The translations under genes were made by a program, and so were the position numbers. Of a stretch of DNA of 64,000 nt, positions 1 to 8,063 are shown in pieces. The DNA lies in the NCBI RefSeq assembly GCF_031177825.1, contig NZ_JAPSKE010000022.1, positions 33,780 through 97,779 on the forward strand. The letters run 5' to 3'. The notes under the pieces were generated by a model. It saw only the letters and a program-made list of their open reading frames with translations. It had not been told where the DNA came from and searched no databases. The first letter of the stretch is position 1; each line of letters opens with the position of its first letter. The stretch comes from Paenibacillus sp. (GTDB lineage Bacteria; Bacillota; Bacilli; Paenibacillales; YIM-B00363).

Positions 1-624
1 GGCCAGCCCGCCCGTGCCGCCGACCGCGTATATCTCCCAGCCGCCGGTCGGAAATTCGACCTTGCGGGGACCGAGCACGGTCGGCTCTCGCTCGACCGAG
101 GCGGCCAGCGCCTTCGCGACATCGGCCGGCGCCCCGGCCGTATGCGAAATTTCCATATACACTTCCGGGTATGCGGGTCCCGGCGCTTCGACGGGTACGA
201 TCCGGTCGACGCCGTCGACGCGGTCCATGCGGAATCGCGCTTCGTCGAAGTAGATGACGTATCCCGCCGCCCCTTCTTGCAGCTCGACCTCCGTCGTTTC
301 GGGTTGCCCCTCCAGCGGCTCCTCGACCGTCTTCTGCGGGGCGAACCACGACTTCACCTCGGCGACGAGCGCTCGCCCCGGAGGCGCCGCGGCGAGGAAC
401 GCCCCCAGCGTCAAGACCGCCGCGGCCGAAACGACGGCGGCGCGGCGCAGGCGGCGGCGCCGGACGGGTGGGGCTGCTTGCGCCTTCACGGCCTCCTCGC
501 GGTCGGACGGCTCCGCCGCGATCCGCTCGGCGATCCGCGACCATACGTCTTCCTGCATCCGGGAGGCCGGTTCGGTCGCCTTGCGCAAGCTCGCTTTCAA
601 CCGTTCGTCGAATGCGTCAGCCAT
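1..624 (-). CDS. Membrane anti-sigma factor, C-terminus cut by window edge
   Basis: The reading frame is open from ATG at 624 to the left edge (208 codons), so the gene is incomplete here. The N-terminal ~65 residues are charged and cytosolic-looking, then an Arg-rich stretch precedes one hydrophobic segment (about residues 70-88, VVSAAAVLTLGAFLAAA), and the rest is a predicted extracellular domain. This topology, and the 8-bp overlap with the end of the upstream ECF sigma gene, identify it as the likely cognate anti-sigma factor that holds the sigma factor at the membrane. I do not see a zinc-binding HxxxCxxC anti-sigma motif, so it is not a ZAS-type protein. The extracellular domain was not recognised. 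Translational coupling to the sigma gene would keep the two proteins in balance. Confidence 0.72.
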   Translation of the reverse strand, partial: MADAFDERLKASLRKATEPASRMQEDVWSRIAERIAAEPSDREEAVKAQAAPPVRRRRLRRAAVVSAAAVLTLGAFLAAAPPGRALVAEVKSWFAPQKTVEEPLEGQPETTEVELQEGAAGYVIYFDEARFRMDRVDGVDRIVPVEAPGPAYPEVYMEISHTAGAPADVAKALAASVEREPTVLGPRKVEFPTGGWEIYAVGGTGGLA

Positions 625-1156
625 ACCCGTTCCCCCCTCCGTCCCGGATCATCCGCGTCCTCAGCTTCTTCTTCCCCTTGTGCAGCCTCGATTTCACCGT
701 GTTCAAATTCAGTCCCATGACGTCCGCGATCTCCCGATCCGTCAAGTCGTTGACGTATTTCAGAACGATCGGAAGACGGAACGGCTCCTCCAGCTCCCGC
801 ACCAGCCGGTATAAGGCGTCCTCTTCCTCGAACGCGTACGTATCGCGCTCCGCCGGCAAATGCCGCGACTCGTCGAGCTCCATCGGAATCGCCTTCGCCA
901 GCTTCTTCAGGCTTCGATTGCACTCGTTGATCAGGATCGCGTGAAACCACGACCGGAACGGCCTCGATTCATCGTAAGACCCGATATGGCGATACACCCG
1001 GACGAACGTCTCCTGCACCGCGTCCGCCGCCGTCATCCGGTCGAAGACGACCGCGTGCGCCGTTCGCAGCGCGCCGTCGGCGTAGAGACGGTAGAGAGCC
1101 TCGAACGCATCGCCGTCTCCCGCCTTGATGTTCCGTACGAGCTCCTGTTCCTCCAC
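617..1156 (-). CDS. ECF-type RNA polymerase sigma-70 factor
   Basis: This 179-residue protein has region 2 at about residues 12-80 (DAVQETFVRVYRHIG and SFRSWFHAILINECNR-like core) and region 4 at about 115-170 (LTDREIADVMGLNLNTVKSRLHKGKKKL helix-turn-helix), with no region 1 or 3, as in extracytoplasmic-function sigma factors. The longer frame starts at 1222, but GTG at 1156 is preferred because a strong GGAGGAGG lies just upstream and the extra residues are Arg/Gly-rich and unlike the family. It overlaps the membrane anti-sigma gene by 8 bp, so the two form an operon. Such factors usually activate their own promoter; a weak candidate lies at 1199-1229. The stimulus cannot be read from the sequence. 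Confidence 0.9.
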   Translation of the reverse strand: MEEQELVRNIKAGDGDAFEALYRLYADGALRTAHAVVFDRMTAADAVQETFVRVYRHIGSYDESRPFRSWFHAILINECNRSLKKLAKAIPMELDESRHLPAERDTYAFEEEDALYRLVRELEEPFRLPIVLKYVNDLTDREIADVMGLNLNTVKSRLHKGKKKLRTRMIRDGGGNGYG

Positions 1157-1198
1157 CGCGCCTCCTCCGTTTCTTCGCCGAGCGTCCTTACACTTAGG

Positions 1199-1229
1199 TA
1201 ATACCCTGCGACCCCGAAACAAAGTTTTC
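1199..1229 (-). promoter_or_regulatory. Weak candidate ECF-type promoter of the sigma operon
   Basis: On the minus strand a GAAAAC element at 1224-1229 lies upstream of a GGTATTA-like element at 1198-1205, resembling the TGAAAC/CGTATA arrangement of Bacillus ECF promoters. It sits directly after the terminator of the preceding gene and about 45 bp before the GTG start, which is where a promoter is needed. The match is partial, so this is a guess from position plus one half-site. Confidence 0.28.
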
Positions 1230-1236
1230 GTTCCAG

Positions 1237-1262
1237 AAAAAAAAAAGACGCCTCTCGGCGTC
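1237..1262 (-). terminator. Intrinsic terminator of the DUF1294 gene
   Basis: Minus-strand stem GACGCC / GGCGTC with loop GAGA (1247-1262) is followed by ten T residues (1237-1246). It separates the upstream two-gene unit from the sigma/anti-sigma operon. Confidence 0.88.
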
Positions 1263-1283
1263 GGGCAGGATCCGCCCCGCGAA

Positions 1284-1559
1284 TTACGAATCCGCGAGGC
1301 GCGCGAGAATCAAATACAAACAAGCGGCGTTCACGACCGCGAGCGCGGGCACGCCGAGCACGAAGCTCATATGCTTCGTCTTATGCCGGAACGCCAGCAT
1401 CCCCGCCCAGACGCCTAACGCGCCGCCGACCGCCGCGTACGTGAAGAGGCGCCGCTCCGATACGCGCCATCGGCTTCGACGGGATTGCTCCTTGTCGTGC
1501 TTCATCAGGAAAAACCCGACGACGTTCACGAGCGCGAGGTAAATCCAGACGTACTTCAC
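1284..1559 (-). CDS. DUF1294-family small membrane protein
   Basis: A 91-residue protein with about three hydrophobic segments (residues 2-18, 42-58 and 66-86) and a basic loop carrying KHDKxxSRRSRWRVSE, followed by GGALGVWAGMLAFRHKTKH. This loop and the R-H-K-T-K-H stretch are hallmarks of the DUF1294 family, whose function is unknown. The start is GTG at 1559, which shares four bases (GTGA) with the stop of the upstream gene, so the two are translationally coupled. Confidence 0.85.
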   Translation of the reverse strand: MKYVWIYLALVNVVGFFLMKHDKEQSRRSRWRVSERRLFTYAAVGGALGVWAGMLAFRHKTKHMSFVLGVPALAVVNAACLYLILARLADS

Positions 1560-1840
1560 GGCAGATGCTCCCGGCAGAACGCCTCGATCGCCTCCAATTC
1601 CTCCGCCTCCAGCTCGAATTCGAGATATTTCTCGGTAGAGCGCTCCAGCAGCTCGTACTTCACGATGCCCGACCGCGCCTCCTCGACGCCGTAGACGACC
1701 CGGACGGAGAGGCCCTGCTCCGAATACAGCTCGTCGTCCTCCTCCACCTCGAGGTCCAAATAAAACTCGTACCGCGCTCCGGGCAAGATGCCGAACGGGT
1801 CCTTAATCTGCTCCGCGCTGAACGCGCTGATTTCCACCAT
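1556..1840 (-). CDS. DUF6509-like conserved cytosolic protein
   Basis: A 94-residue acidic protein with the pattern FSAEQIKDPFGILPGARYEF and EDDELYSEQGLSVRVVY, which I recognise as the small DUF6509-type family found in Paenibacillus and Bacillus (function unknown). The frame is open to 1906, but ATG at 1840 is chosen because AAAGGAAG lies 8-9 nt upstream and the family begins at this point. No signal peptide or membrane segment is visible. It is coupled by a 4-base overlap to the DUF1294 gene. Confidence 0.75.
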   Translation of the reverse strand: MVEISAFSAEQIKDPFGILPGARYEFYLDLEVEEDDELYSEQGLSVRVVYGVEEARSGIVKYELLERSTEKYLEFELEAEELEAIEAFCREHLP

Positions 1841-1956
1841 GGGACCGACTTCCTTTCCGTCTTGTCTCTCCATTATAGCCCATGACCGTTCGCGCTTCAT
1901 CTTCATACGTTAGCAATAGCTAGGGACAGTTCGACGGGAGGAAGGAGTGGGTCGGC

Positions 1957-2169
1957 ATGGCGGGAAAATCGGGAGCGGCGAAACGGAGAACCATCTCGTA
2001 CCATAATACGCTCCAATGGTACACGCGCATCGTCACGTCCGAGACGTGCGCTGCATGCAAAAGTCAATGCGCTCGGGGCATCGAATACATGGAGCATATG
2101 AGCAAGCCGGGCGCCGTCGGCCGCGGCGTGCCTTGCATATTGACCGCGTATAAGATTTCCACGAAGTAA
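1957..2169 (+). CDS. Small hypothetical protein with a CxxC-xxx-C cluster
   Basis: A 70-residue basic protein preceded by a strong GGAGGAAGGAG ribosome-binding site. It carries Cys residues in the pattern CAACKSQC in the middle and one further Cys near the C-terminus (GVPCILTAYKIS), so metal binding is possible but not shown. I do not recognise the family. It is divergent from the DUF6509-like gene and followed at 2188-2208 by a GC-rich inverted repeat without a T-run. Good codon use and ribosome-binding site make it likely to be real. Confidence 0.6.
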   Translation: MAGKSGAAKRRTISYHNTLQWYTRIVTSETCAACKSQCARGIEYMEHMSKPGAVGRGVPCILTAYKISTK

Positions 2170-2278
2170 GGTGGAGTAAGGATCCTGCCCGGCGCCTTCC
2201 GCCGGGCATCCGCCGCTTGCATCCCCTTCCGAAACATGCGACCAAAGTCACATTTCCCCCTGTCGATAGGAGCAAGTA

Positions 2279-2307
2279 TTGAAACCCCGGCCGGAACCCG
2301 GTATGAT
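2279..2307 (+). promoter_or_regulatory. Sigma-A promoter of the PAS kinase gene
   Basis: TTGAAA at 2279-2284 and TATGAT at 2302-2307 are separated by exactly 17 bp, each one mismatch from consensus. Transcription from about 2314 would give a leader of roughly 117 nt before the kinase start codon, long enough to carry the hairpin at 2362-2408. Confidence 0.8.
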
Positions 2308-2361
2308 ATATAGATAAATTCCATAATTCGGTTGAATGAGCCAGAAAGAATGCTGGACATA

Positions 2362-2408
2362 AGCCAAATAGCAGCGGTCGAACGACCGCGAACTATTTGG
2401 CTTTTTTA
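2362..2408 (+). terminator. Terminator-like hairpin inside the kinase leader (candidate attenuator)
   Basis: AGCCAAATAG at 2362-2371 pairs with CTATTTGGCT at 2393-2402, an inner GCGGTCG/CGACCGC stem closes the middle, and seven T residues follow (2402-2408). It is downstream of the sigma-A promoter and about 20 nt upstream of the kinase start codon. An eight-codon ORF (ATG at 2336, stop TAA at 2360-2362) ends at the foot of the hairpin. This could be a regulated attenuator, or the terminator of a small untranslated RNA with a separate promoter for the kinase. Confidence 0.65.
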
Positions 2409-2430
2409 TTTTCGCGAAAGGTTGGTCGAC

Positions 2431-4278
2431 ATGTCGTTGGATCGGAAGGATACCGCGCTGCTTGAACATGCCTTTACGCACGCGCCCATCGGTAAGGCGT
2501 TGGTCGGACTCGACGGGCGCTGGATGCAAGTGAATCGTTCGCTGTGCGTGCTGCTCGGGTATTCCGAACAGGAATTGCTAACGCACACGTTCCAAACCGT
2601 CACGCACCCCGACGACCTGCACTTGGACGAACGCAACGTACAGCGTCTGCTCGCCGGACATGCCGATTCGTACCGCATCGAGAAGCGATACCTCACGCGC
2701 TCGGGCGACGTCGTCTGGGCGATTCTAAGCGTATCCCTCGTCCGTTCGCCGGAGGGGGCCCCGCTCTTCTTCGTGTCCCAAATCCAGGATATTACGGAGC
2801 GAAAGCAGCTGGAGCAGGTCAATCAAGAGAGCGAGCGGCTGTTCCGGTTGCTGGCGGAGCATTCGGCGGATATCATCGCGAGACTTTCGCCCGATCACGT
2901 GTGCTTGTACGTCTCCCCCTCGTGCGAACGGATTCTAGGGTACGCGCCGGAGGAGCTCATCGGCGTTTCCGCGTACGAATTCATCCATCCCGACGACGCG
3001 AAGTCGCTGCGGGAAGGGACGTATTTCCCTCCCGACGGCACGGACGAGCGGCTCCTCGTTTTTCGGACCCGCCGGAAGGACGGCGCGTACGTATGGCTGG
3101 AAACCAGCTTCAACGCGCTGCGGGACGAGACCGGCGCCGTTCGGGAGACGATCAGCGTGCTCCGGGACGTTACCTTGCAGAGGCGCTATATCGAAGAGAA
3201 TGATCGGCTTCGCCACCACCGGGAGCGGATCGAAGAAGATCTGGAGCGCAGCGAAGACAACTACCGCAGGTTGGTGGAGGATTTCCCGGAAGCGATCGTG
3301 TTGGCGAAGGGCGAACGTTGGATGTACGCGAACGACGCCGCGGCGCGGCTGCTCGGCGCCTCCAAGGAGGAGCTGCTCCGGCGCAACGTGTACGATACTG
3401 TGCATCCGGAGTTCCATGACCGCATCCGGCTGCGCATGGAACGCGTGGAAGGCCGCCGGGAGCCGCTCGAGTCGATGGAAGAGAAGCTCGTCCGTATGGA
3501 CGGCCGGATCATCGACGTCGAGATCGCCTGCATTCCGGCCGTCTACAGGAAGGTCGAGATGCAATGCCTCCTCATTCGCAACATTACGGAGCGGAAGCAG
3601 ACGCAGGAGCTGATCGTCCATTCGGAGAAGCTCGCCGTCGCGGGGCAATTCGCCGCGGCGATCGCGCATGAAATCCGCAACCCGCTGACGGCCATCAAGG
3701 GCTTCATGCAGCTCCTGATGCGCGATATGACGACGGACAAATCCCGATTCTTCGACGTCATCTTCGCGGAGATGAATCGGATCGAGATGATTACGAACGA
3801 GCTTCTCATCTTGGCGAAGCCGCAGCTAATCAAGTTCACGAAGAAGGACGTCCGCTTCCTGATGCAGCAGGTCGTCTCCTTCATGGACGCCCAAGCGAAT
3901 ATGAACAACGTGCTCATTCAAGTCGACTACGGAACCGGCGACTTGGTCGCGTCCTGCGACGAAAATCAATTGAAGCAGGTGTTCATTAATTTCATCAAGA
4001 ATGCCATCGAAGCGATGCCGGACGGCGGCATCATCAAAATTCGGATGCGTCGATCGGCCGGGAACGTCGCGGAAATCCGATTCATCGACCAAGGCGTCGG
4101 CATCTCGGAGGAGGAGCTCGCGAAGCTCGGAGAGCCGTTCTTCACGACGAAGGAGTCGGGCACCGGGCTCGGGCTGATGGTGACGAAGCGAATCGTGCAG
4201 CAACACGGCGGCGACGTCCGATTCCGCAGCAAGCTGGGCGAAGGCACGACCGTCGAGCTGTCGCTTCCCATCGCGTGA
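2431..4278 (+). CDS. Soluble PAS-domain sensor histidine kinase (sporulation-kinase type)
   Basis: A 615-residue protein with three PAS domains (about residues 8-125, 130-250 and 275-390), a HisKA domain with the phospho-acceptor in HEIRNPLTAIKGFMQLL (about residue 410) and a C-terminal HATPase domain with N box NFIKNAIEAM, G1 DQGVGI and G2 GTGLGLM. No membrane segment is present, so it senses cytosolic signals. No response regulator is adjacent, which fits orphan kinases of the Bacillus KinA/KinE class that feed the Spo0F/Spo0A relay; that target is inferred from architecture only. The frame extends upstream to 2332, but ATG at 2431 is chosen because AAAGG lies 9 nt before it and the PAS domain starts soon after; the upstream codons overlap the leader hairpin. 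Confidence 0.88.
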   Translation: MSLDRKDTALLEHAFTHAPIGKALVGLDGRWMQVNRSLCVLLGYSEQELLTHTFQTVTHPDDLHLDERNVQRLLAGHADSYRIEKRYLTRSGDVVWAILSVSLVRSPEGAPLFFVSQIQDITERKQLEQVNQESERLFRLLAEHSADIIARLSPDHVCLYVSPSCERILGYAPEELIGVSAYEFIHPDDAKSLREGTYFPPDGTDERLLVFRTRRKDGAYVWLETSFNALRDETGAVRETISVLRDVTLQRRYIEENDRLRHHRERIEEDLERSEDNYRRLVEDFPEAIVLAKGERWMYANDAAARLLGASKEELLRRNVYDTVHPEFHDRIRLRMERVEGRREPLESMEEKLVRMDGRIIDVEIACIPAVYRKVEMQCLLIRNITERKQTQELIVHSEKLAVAGQFAAAIAHEIRNPLTAIKGFMQLLMRDMTTDKSRFFDVIFAEMNRIEMITNELLILAKPQLIKFTKKDVRFLMQQVVSFMDAQANMNNVLIQVDYGTGDLVASCDENQLKQVFINFIKNAIEAMPDGGIIKIRMRRSAGNVAEIRFIDQGVGISEEELAKLGEPFFTTKESGTGLGLMVTKRIVQQHGGDVRFRSKLGEGTTVELSLPIA

Positions 4279-4330
4279 AGAAGAGAGGGAGCATCCTCCG
4301 TCCGTCGGAGGATGCTCCCTCTCTTCTTCA
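4276..4330. terminator. 25-bp perfect inverted repeat after the kinase gene
   Basis: Bases 4276-4300 are the exact reverse complement of 4306-4330, with a 5-nt loop; the repeat starts with the kinase stop codon TGA. It is long enough to act as a terminator for the kinase from the left and for decayed genes from the right. There is no free T-run after either arm, the U-rich segment being within the stem (CTCTTCTTC), so termination efficiency is uncertain. Confidence 0.7.
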
Positions 4331-4344
4331 CTGCGGTTCCCGCC

Positions 4345-4986
4345 GTCCGCCCGAGGGCCGGCCGCGCTCGCGTCGATCGGACGGAAACCGAGGCTCAGCG
4401 TCAAGGCGGCGTCGCCGTCCCACAGTAATCCGGGTTCGGCGACGCAGGATCGTACGTCCCGTCGGGAAGCCCCTCGAACGGCTGCCGGAGCTGCGCGCCG
4501 GAGGCGTCCCATTACGGCAGCGCATTGATCTGCGCGACGGTGAAGCCTTGCTCGCCGCGATGCGTTACGTAACGCTGCCATTCTTCGAGCGTCGCGTGCG
4601 CCGGCGCCGACCATACGGTATCGCCGAGCCAGAAGAACGGCGTGCCGTCGGCGTGCGCGAACGCCCGGCCGGATTTATGCACGCCGACGAAGCCGTGACG
4701 GTACAGCGGGCGCTCCCCTCGTACGGCTCGACGTCGAAGGCGCCTTCCTTGCCGCCGAGACCGCCGTCCGCCGAGTTCGAGCTCCAGCGCCAAGGGCCGG
4801 CTTCATCGGGCGCGAAGCGGACGAGCCACCTCCGCCCCTCGGCCCAGAACCCCGCGCCTCCAAGCGACGGCCGCCCGGCGAGACGAATGCGACGGTCATG
4901 GCGAGCTCCGCGCAAGGGCGGCCCGCCTCCCGCTCCGCCTCGAACGTCAGCTCGATCGCGTTCCATACCTGGAGTCGATTCCCCAT
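4345..4986 (-). pseudogene. Decayed DUF5060/DUF4038 glycosidase-like gene
   Basis: Three minus-strand frames read in sequence reconstruct one protein: an N-terminal DUF5060-like part (VWNAIELTFEAERE, from ATG 4986), then GFWAEGRRWLVRFAPDEAGPW, then the start of a DUF4038 (apiosidase-like) domain with DGTPFFWLGDTVWS and AQINALP. Two frameshifts (near 4800-4840 and 4700-4740) and an in-frame TAA at 4513-4511 interrupt it. After the stop the same frame continues with WDASG and PNPDY, again as in DUF4038, and then is lost near 4345-4410. Intact relatives are about 450-550 residues, so most of the barrel is missing. It is not expected to be functional. Confidence 0.75.
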
Positions 4987-5005
4987 GTCCAGACTCCCCC
5001 CTCGT

Positions 5006-5908
5006 TTAAAACACGGTGTTGCCTTGGAACAGCTCGAACACCTTCGCCTGCCGCTCCGCCTCGAGGCCCCGCCCGTCGCACAGCGCGGCGTTCATGCGCA
5101 GCGCGTCCAGCGTGGCGACGCCGCTGAGCGTCACATGAATATCCGGATTTGCGAAGCTGAAGCGCATCGCCGGCTCGATCAGCCCGCCCGGACCGTCCTT
5201 CGTCCGAAGGAAGTCCAGCTTGGCGATCCCTTCGGCCGCCCGCCGCACCGTCTCCTCGCCGAGGAAGGAGGCCGGCGTCTCCGCCAGGATGCCCATGCCG
5301 AGCACGCTGCCGTTAATGACGCCGAGATTCATCTCGCGGGCGAGCGGCAGCAGCGCGTCCTTCGCGGAATGGTCGAGCAGCATGTACCGCGCGTAGAACT
5401 GCACCGCGTCGAACGCTTCCGTGCGCATGAACCGCATCAACAAATCCAGAACCTTCGTGCTCACGCCGAGGAACCGGACCTTGCCGTCCTCGCGAAGCTT
5501 CCGCAGCGCCGGGATCGCTTCCTCGATAATGAGCTCGTACGGCTGGGTATCGACGTCGTGCAGCTGCACGAGATCGAGCCGGTCCGTCCGCAGCCGCGCG
5601 AGGCTGTCTTCCACGGACTGTATGATCGTCTTATAGTCGTATCGCATGTCGCTGCGCGCCGCTTTCGAGGCGAGCACGACCCGCTCGCGGCGGCCGCCGG
5701 CGAGCGCCCGGCCGATGCGGCGCTCCGACTCGCCCCTCCCGTACAGCGGGGCGGTGTCGATGAAGTTGACGCCGAGGTCGATCGCCTCGTGAATGACGCG
5801 CTGCACCTCGTTCTCGTCCGTCTTGCCGAAGTCGCCGGCGAGGGGGGCGCCGCCGAGTCCCATTTTCGAAACGGTCAGTCCCGTCTTGCCGAATGTCGTA
5901 TATTCCAT
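5006..5908 (-). CDS. Aldo/keto reductase (aldose 1-dehydrogenase-like)
   Basis: A 300-residue NAD(P)-dependent oxidoreductase of the AKR barrel fold. The catalytic tetrad can be read as Asp and Tyr in FIDTAPLYG, Lys in VLASKAA and His in LVQLHDV. Overall it resembles the L-fucose/D-threo-aldose 1-dehydrogenase branch (N-terminal FGKTGLTVSKMGLGGAPL and C-terminal LSGVATLDALRMNAA). It starts 6 bp after the stop of the beta-helix gene, so both are one transcription unit, and a role in oxidising a sugar released by that enzyme is a reasonable inference. The exact substrate is unknown. Confidence 0.88.
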   Translation of the reverse strand: MEYTTFGKTGLTVSKMGLGGAPLAGDFGKTDENEVQRVIHEAIDLGVNFIDTAPLYGRGESERRIGRALAGGRRERVVLASKAARSDMRYDYKTIIQSVEDSLARLRTDRLDLVQLHDVDTQPYELIIEEAIPALRKLREDGKVRFLGVSTKVLDLLMRFMRTEAFDAVQFYARYMLLDHSAKDALLPLAREMNLGVINGSVLGMGILAETPASFLGEETVRRAAEGIAKLDFLRTKDGPGGLIEPAMRFSFANPDIHVTLSGVATLDALRMNAALCDGRGLEAERQAKVFELFQGNTVF

Positions 5909-5914
5909 GGCGGG

Positions 5915-8050
5915 TCACTCCTTGTTTGCGAATGTGCGCACCGGGTGCTCCCGCACGCCCGGCGCTTCATGTACGTCACGCCTCAATCCCATCGATTCGA
6001 ACGGCAGCGGCTCGAAGCCGAGCGCGAACGCCGGACTGTCCGGCAGCAGCGCATGCGGCTCCGGCCCGGCCGCGTCGAACCGCGGGTCCGCCTCGACGCT
6101 GCCCCGCTCGTAGCCGAGCGACTGCCACGACGCGAACGGCAGGAACCGCTCCTCCTCCCGGTTCGTAACGCGCACCGTCGCCGGCTTGCCGTACAGCCAG
6201 ACGAGGTTGTTCTCCCATACGTTCGTATCCAAGTCGAGCCGCCCGTCCTTGTCGAGCGCCGTATCGAATCGATACAGCACGGCCTGGGCGCCGCCCGAGG
6301 CGAAGATGTTGCGCCGAACTTCGTTGTGGCGCAGCCCGAGGCCTCGCGTCCGCAGCGTCTCGTACTCCTTCTCCTCGCGCCACCTCCGGAACTTGGCGAC
6401 CTCCTTGGACGTGTCCAGGAACATGTTGTTTTCCACCTTGTTTTCCTTGCCGGCATGCAGGTAGAGCCCGCCTCCGGGCGTTCGGTACGTCACGTTGCCG
6501 TACACCTCCACCCCGCTCGTGTAGTCGTCGAGGTAGATGCCGAAGGCGAAGGAGGGCGACATCCAGACGCCGTTCTCCGCGTGGTAGCCCAAAATATCGT
6601 GAATGCGGTTGTATCGGATTTTCGTGCCGAACATCGTCCAATCCCGGTCCACCAAGTAGATCGCGGCGGTGTCGCTCGTCTCGACGTTGACGTGCCGGAT
6701 GTGATTGTATTCGATGACGTTGCGGTTTCCCCGCGACTGGATGCCCCAGCGCGGACCGTCATGGATCAGGTTGTTGGCGACGCGGATGCCGACCCCGTTG
6801 ATCGAGATGCCGGCGACGCTCTTCGTCTCCGTCCCGATATGATGCACATAATTGTTCGTCGCTTCGTGACCGCACGGGTCGTACCGGCCGGCGAACGGGC
6901 TGCGCACGCCGCCGGAGACGTACATGCCGTGGCTGCCGGTCTCGTAAATATCGCAATCCGCTACGACGTTGCGCTTCCCGCCGAGGACGGTGACGCCGGC
7001 CGCGCCCGTGTATCGAACGATGCAGCGCGAGAGGCGGCACTCCGACACGTCGCGAAGCAGCGCGGCCGTCCCGGCGCAGCCCTCGAGGGTCAAACCCTCG
7101 AACGACACGTACCCGCGGCCGACTCGCTGCGGCATCCGTTCGGCATGGTGGATGTACGTGCCCGACTCCCGCCAATCGATCTTCTCCGTATATAAATCTT
7201 CCGTTTGCTCCGGCGCCCCGCGCAGCTCGATCAAGTGCGCCGCCGTCGGCACGTACACTTCGACGTCTTCGCAAGCGACCGGCGCGGGCGGATAGAAGTA
7301 CAGCATGTCCGCGTCCTTGTCCAAGTACCATTCCCCGGGCTCGGTCAGCTCCTCCCGTACGTTGCGGAAGTAAAACCGGTCGCCCGGATAAATCTCGTAC
7401 GTCGCCGGCCGAGATAAGAGGACTTCGCCCGTGGCGGGGTCGTAACCGCTCAGCGGGATCATGTCGTTATTCCAGTTGAACCTCGGGAAGATGAACAGTT
7501 CGACCCGATCCAAGGCGGACCACGATTGCAACCTCGGGTCGCGGCAGACGAACCGGTCTTTCTGTCCGTGCCCGCCTTCGTACATGTCCACAGGGTCGCC
7601 TTCGACGTACAGCCATCCGCCGCCGTACGGATTGTCCGCTTGAAAGCTCGGATACCGAGCGATCCGCTGCTTCTCCCCCCGATACAGCAGCTGCGAGAAC
7701 CGGAGCCCCGCATGGCCGGCCGCCGCCAGATCGAGTCTGACGATCCCGCCTTCCTGCGGCTCGAAGCCCTTCAGGCGAATGCCGCCGGTCACGACCGCCT
7801 CGCCGTCGCCGGCGGCGCGGAAGACGACCGGCCGATCCTCGTCGCCCAGGTCGTCGCCCGTCAGCAGCAGCCCCTCCGGCGTCGAGTATTCGCCTCCGTG
7901 CAGGAGCACCTCGATGGCCCCCGTCTCCCGTCCGTCGCGTCGCAGCTCGCGGATGCGGGCCGCCGCCCCTTGCAGCGTTCGCAGCGGCGCGGCGGCCGAG
8001 CCGTCCGCGTCGTCTCTCCCGCCGGGGGCGAGATGCAGCGTATCATCCAT
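5915..8050 (-). CDS. Right-handed beta-helix glycosidase-like protein (GH141-like)
   Basis: A 711-residue protein with no signal peptide. The N-terminus LHLAPGGRDDADGSAAAPLRTLQ followed by IRELRRDG is the typical opening of cytosolic parallel beta-helix enzymes related to GH141 (alpha-L-fucosidase/xylanase members are known). Parallel beta-helix coils with Asn/His-rich turns (NNYVHHIG, VANNLIHDG, IEYNHIRHV, IRYNRIHDI) run from about residue 330 to 560. ATG at 8050 is preferred to 8086 because AAGGAGG lies 8 nt upstream. It is followed at once by an aldose-dehydrogenase-like gene, suggesting deoxy-sugar or side-chain removal from plant glycans. Activity is inferred only from the fold. Confidence 0.72.
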   Translation of the reverse strand: MDDTLHLAPGGRDDADGSAAAPLRTLQGAAARIRELRRDGRETGAIEVLLHGGEYSTPEGLLLTGDDLGDEDRPVVFRAAGDGEAVVTGGIRLKGFEPQEGGIVRLDLAAAGHAGLRFSQLLYRGEKQRIARYPSFQADNPYGGGWLYVEGDPVDMYEGGHGQKDRFVCRDPRLQSWSALDRVELFIFPRFNWNNDMIPLSGYDPATGEVLLSRPATYEIYPGDRFYFRNVREELTEPGEWYLDKDADMLYFYPPAPVACEDVEVYVPTAAHLIELRGAPEQTEDLYTEKIDWRESGTYIHHAERMPQRVGRGYVSFEGLTLEGCAGTAALLRDVSECRLSRCIVRYTGAAGVTVLGGKRNVVADCDIYETGSHGMYVSGGVRSPFAGRYDPCGHEATNNYVHHIGTETKSVAGISINGVGIRVANNLIHDGPRWGIQSRGNRNVIEYNHIRHVNVETSDTAAIYLVDRDWTMFGTKIRYNRIHDILGYHAENGVWMSPSFAFGIYLDDYTSGVEVYGNVTYRTPGGGLYLHAGKENKVENNMFLDTSKEVAKFRRWREEKEYETLRTRGLGLRHNEVRRNIFASGGAQAVLYRFDTALDKDGRLDLDTNVWENNLVWLYGKPATVRVTNREEERFLPFASWQSLGYERGSVEADPRFDAAGPEPHALLPDSPAFALGFEPLPFESMGLRRDVHEAPGVREHPVRTFANKE

Positions 8051-8063
8051 GTCCATGTCCTCC

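Noticed and set aside
1957..2169. Small Cys protein as a zinc ribbon
   Set aside because: Only one close Cys group is present and no second CxxC at the proper distance, so the label is not supported.
2188..2208. GC-rich inverted repeat after the small Cys protein as a terminator
   Set aside because: Good stem but no T-run in either direction, so not called as a terminator feature.
4898..7195. 765-codon plus-strand frame opposite the aldo/keto reductase and beta-helix genes
   Set aside because: It is Arg/Val/His-rich with no domain logic and lies antisense to two well-supported genes; it is a GC-rich shadow frame.
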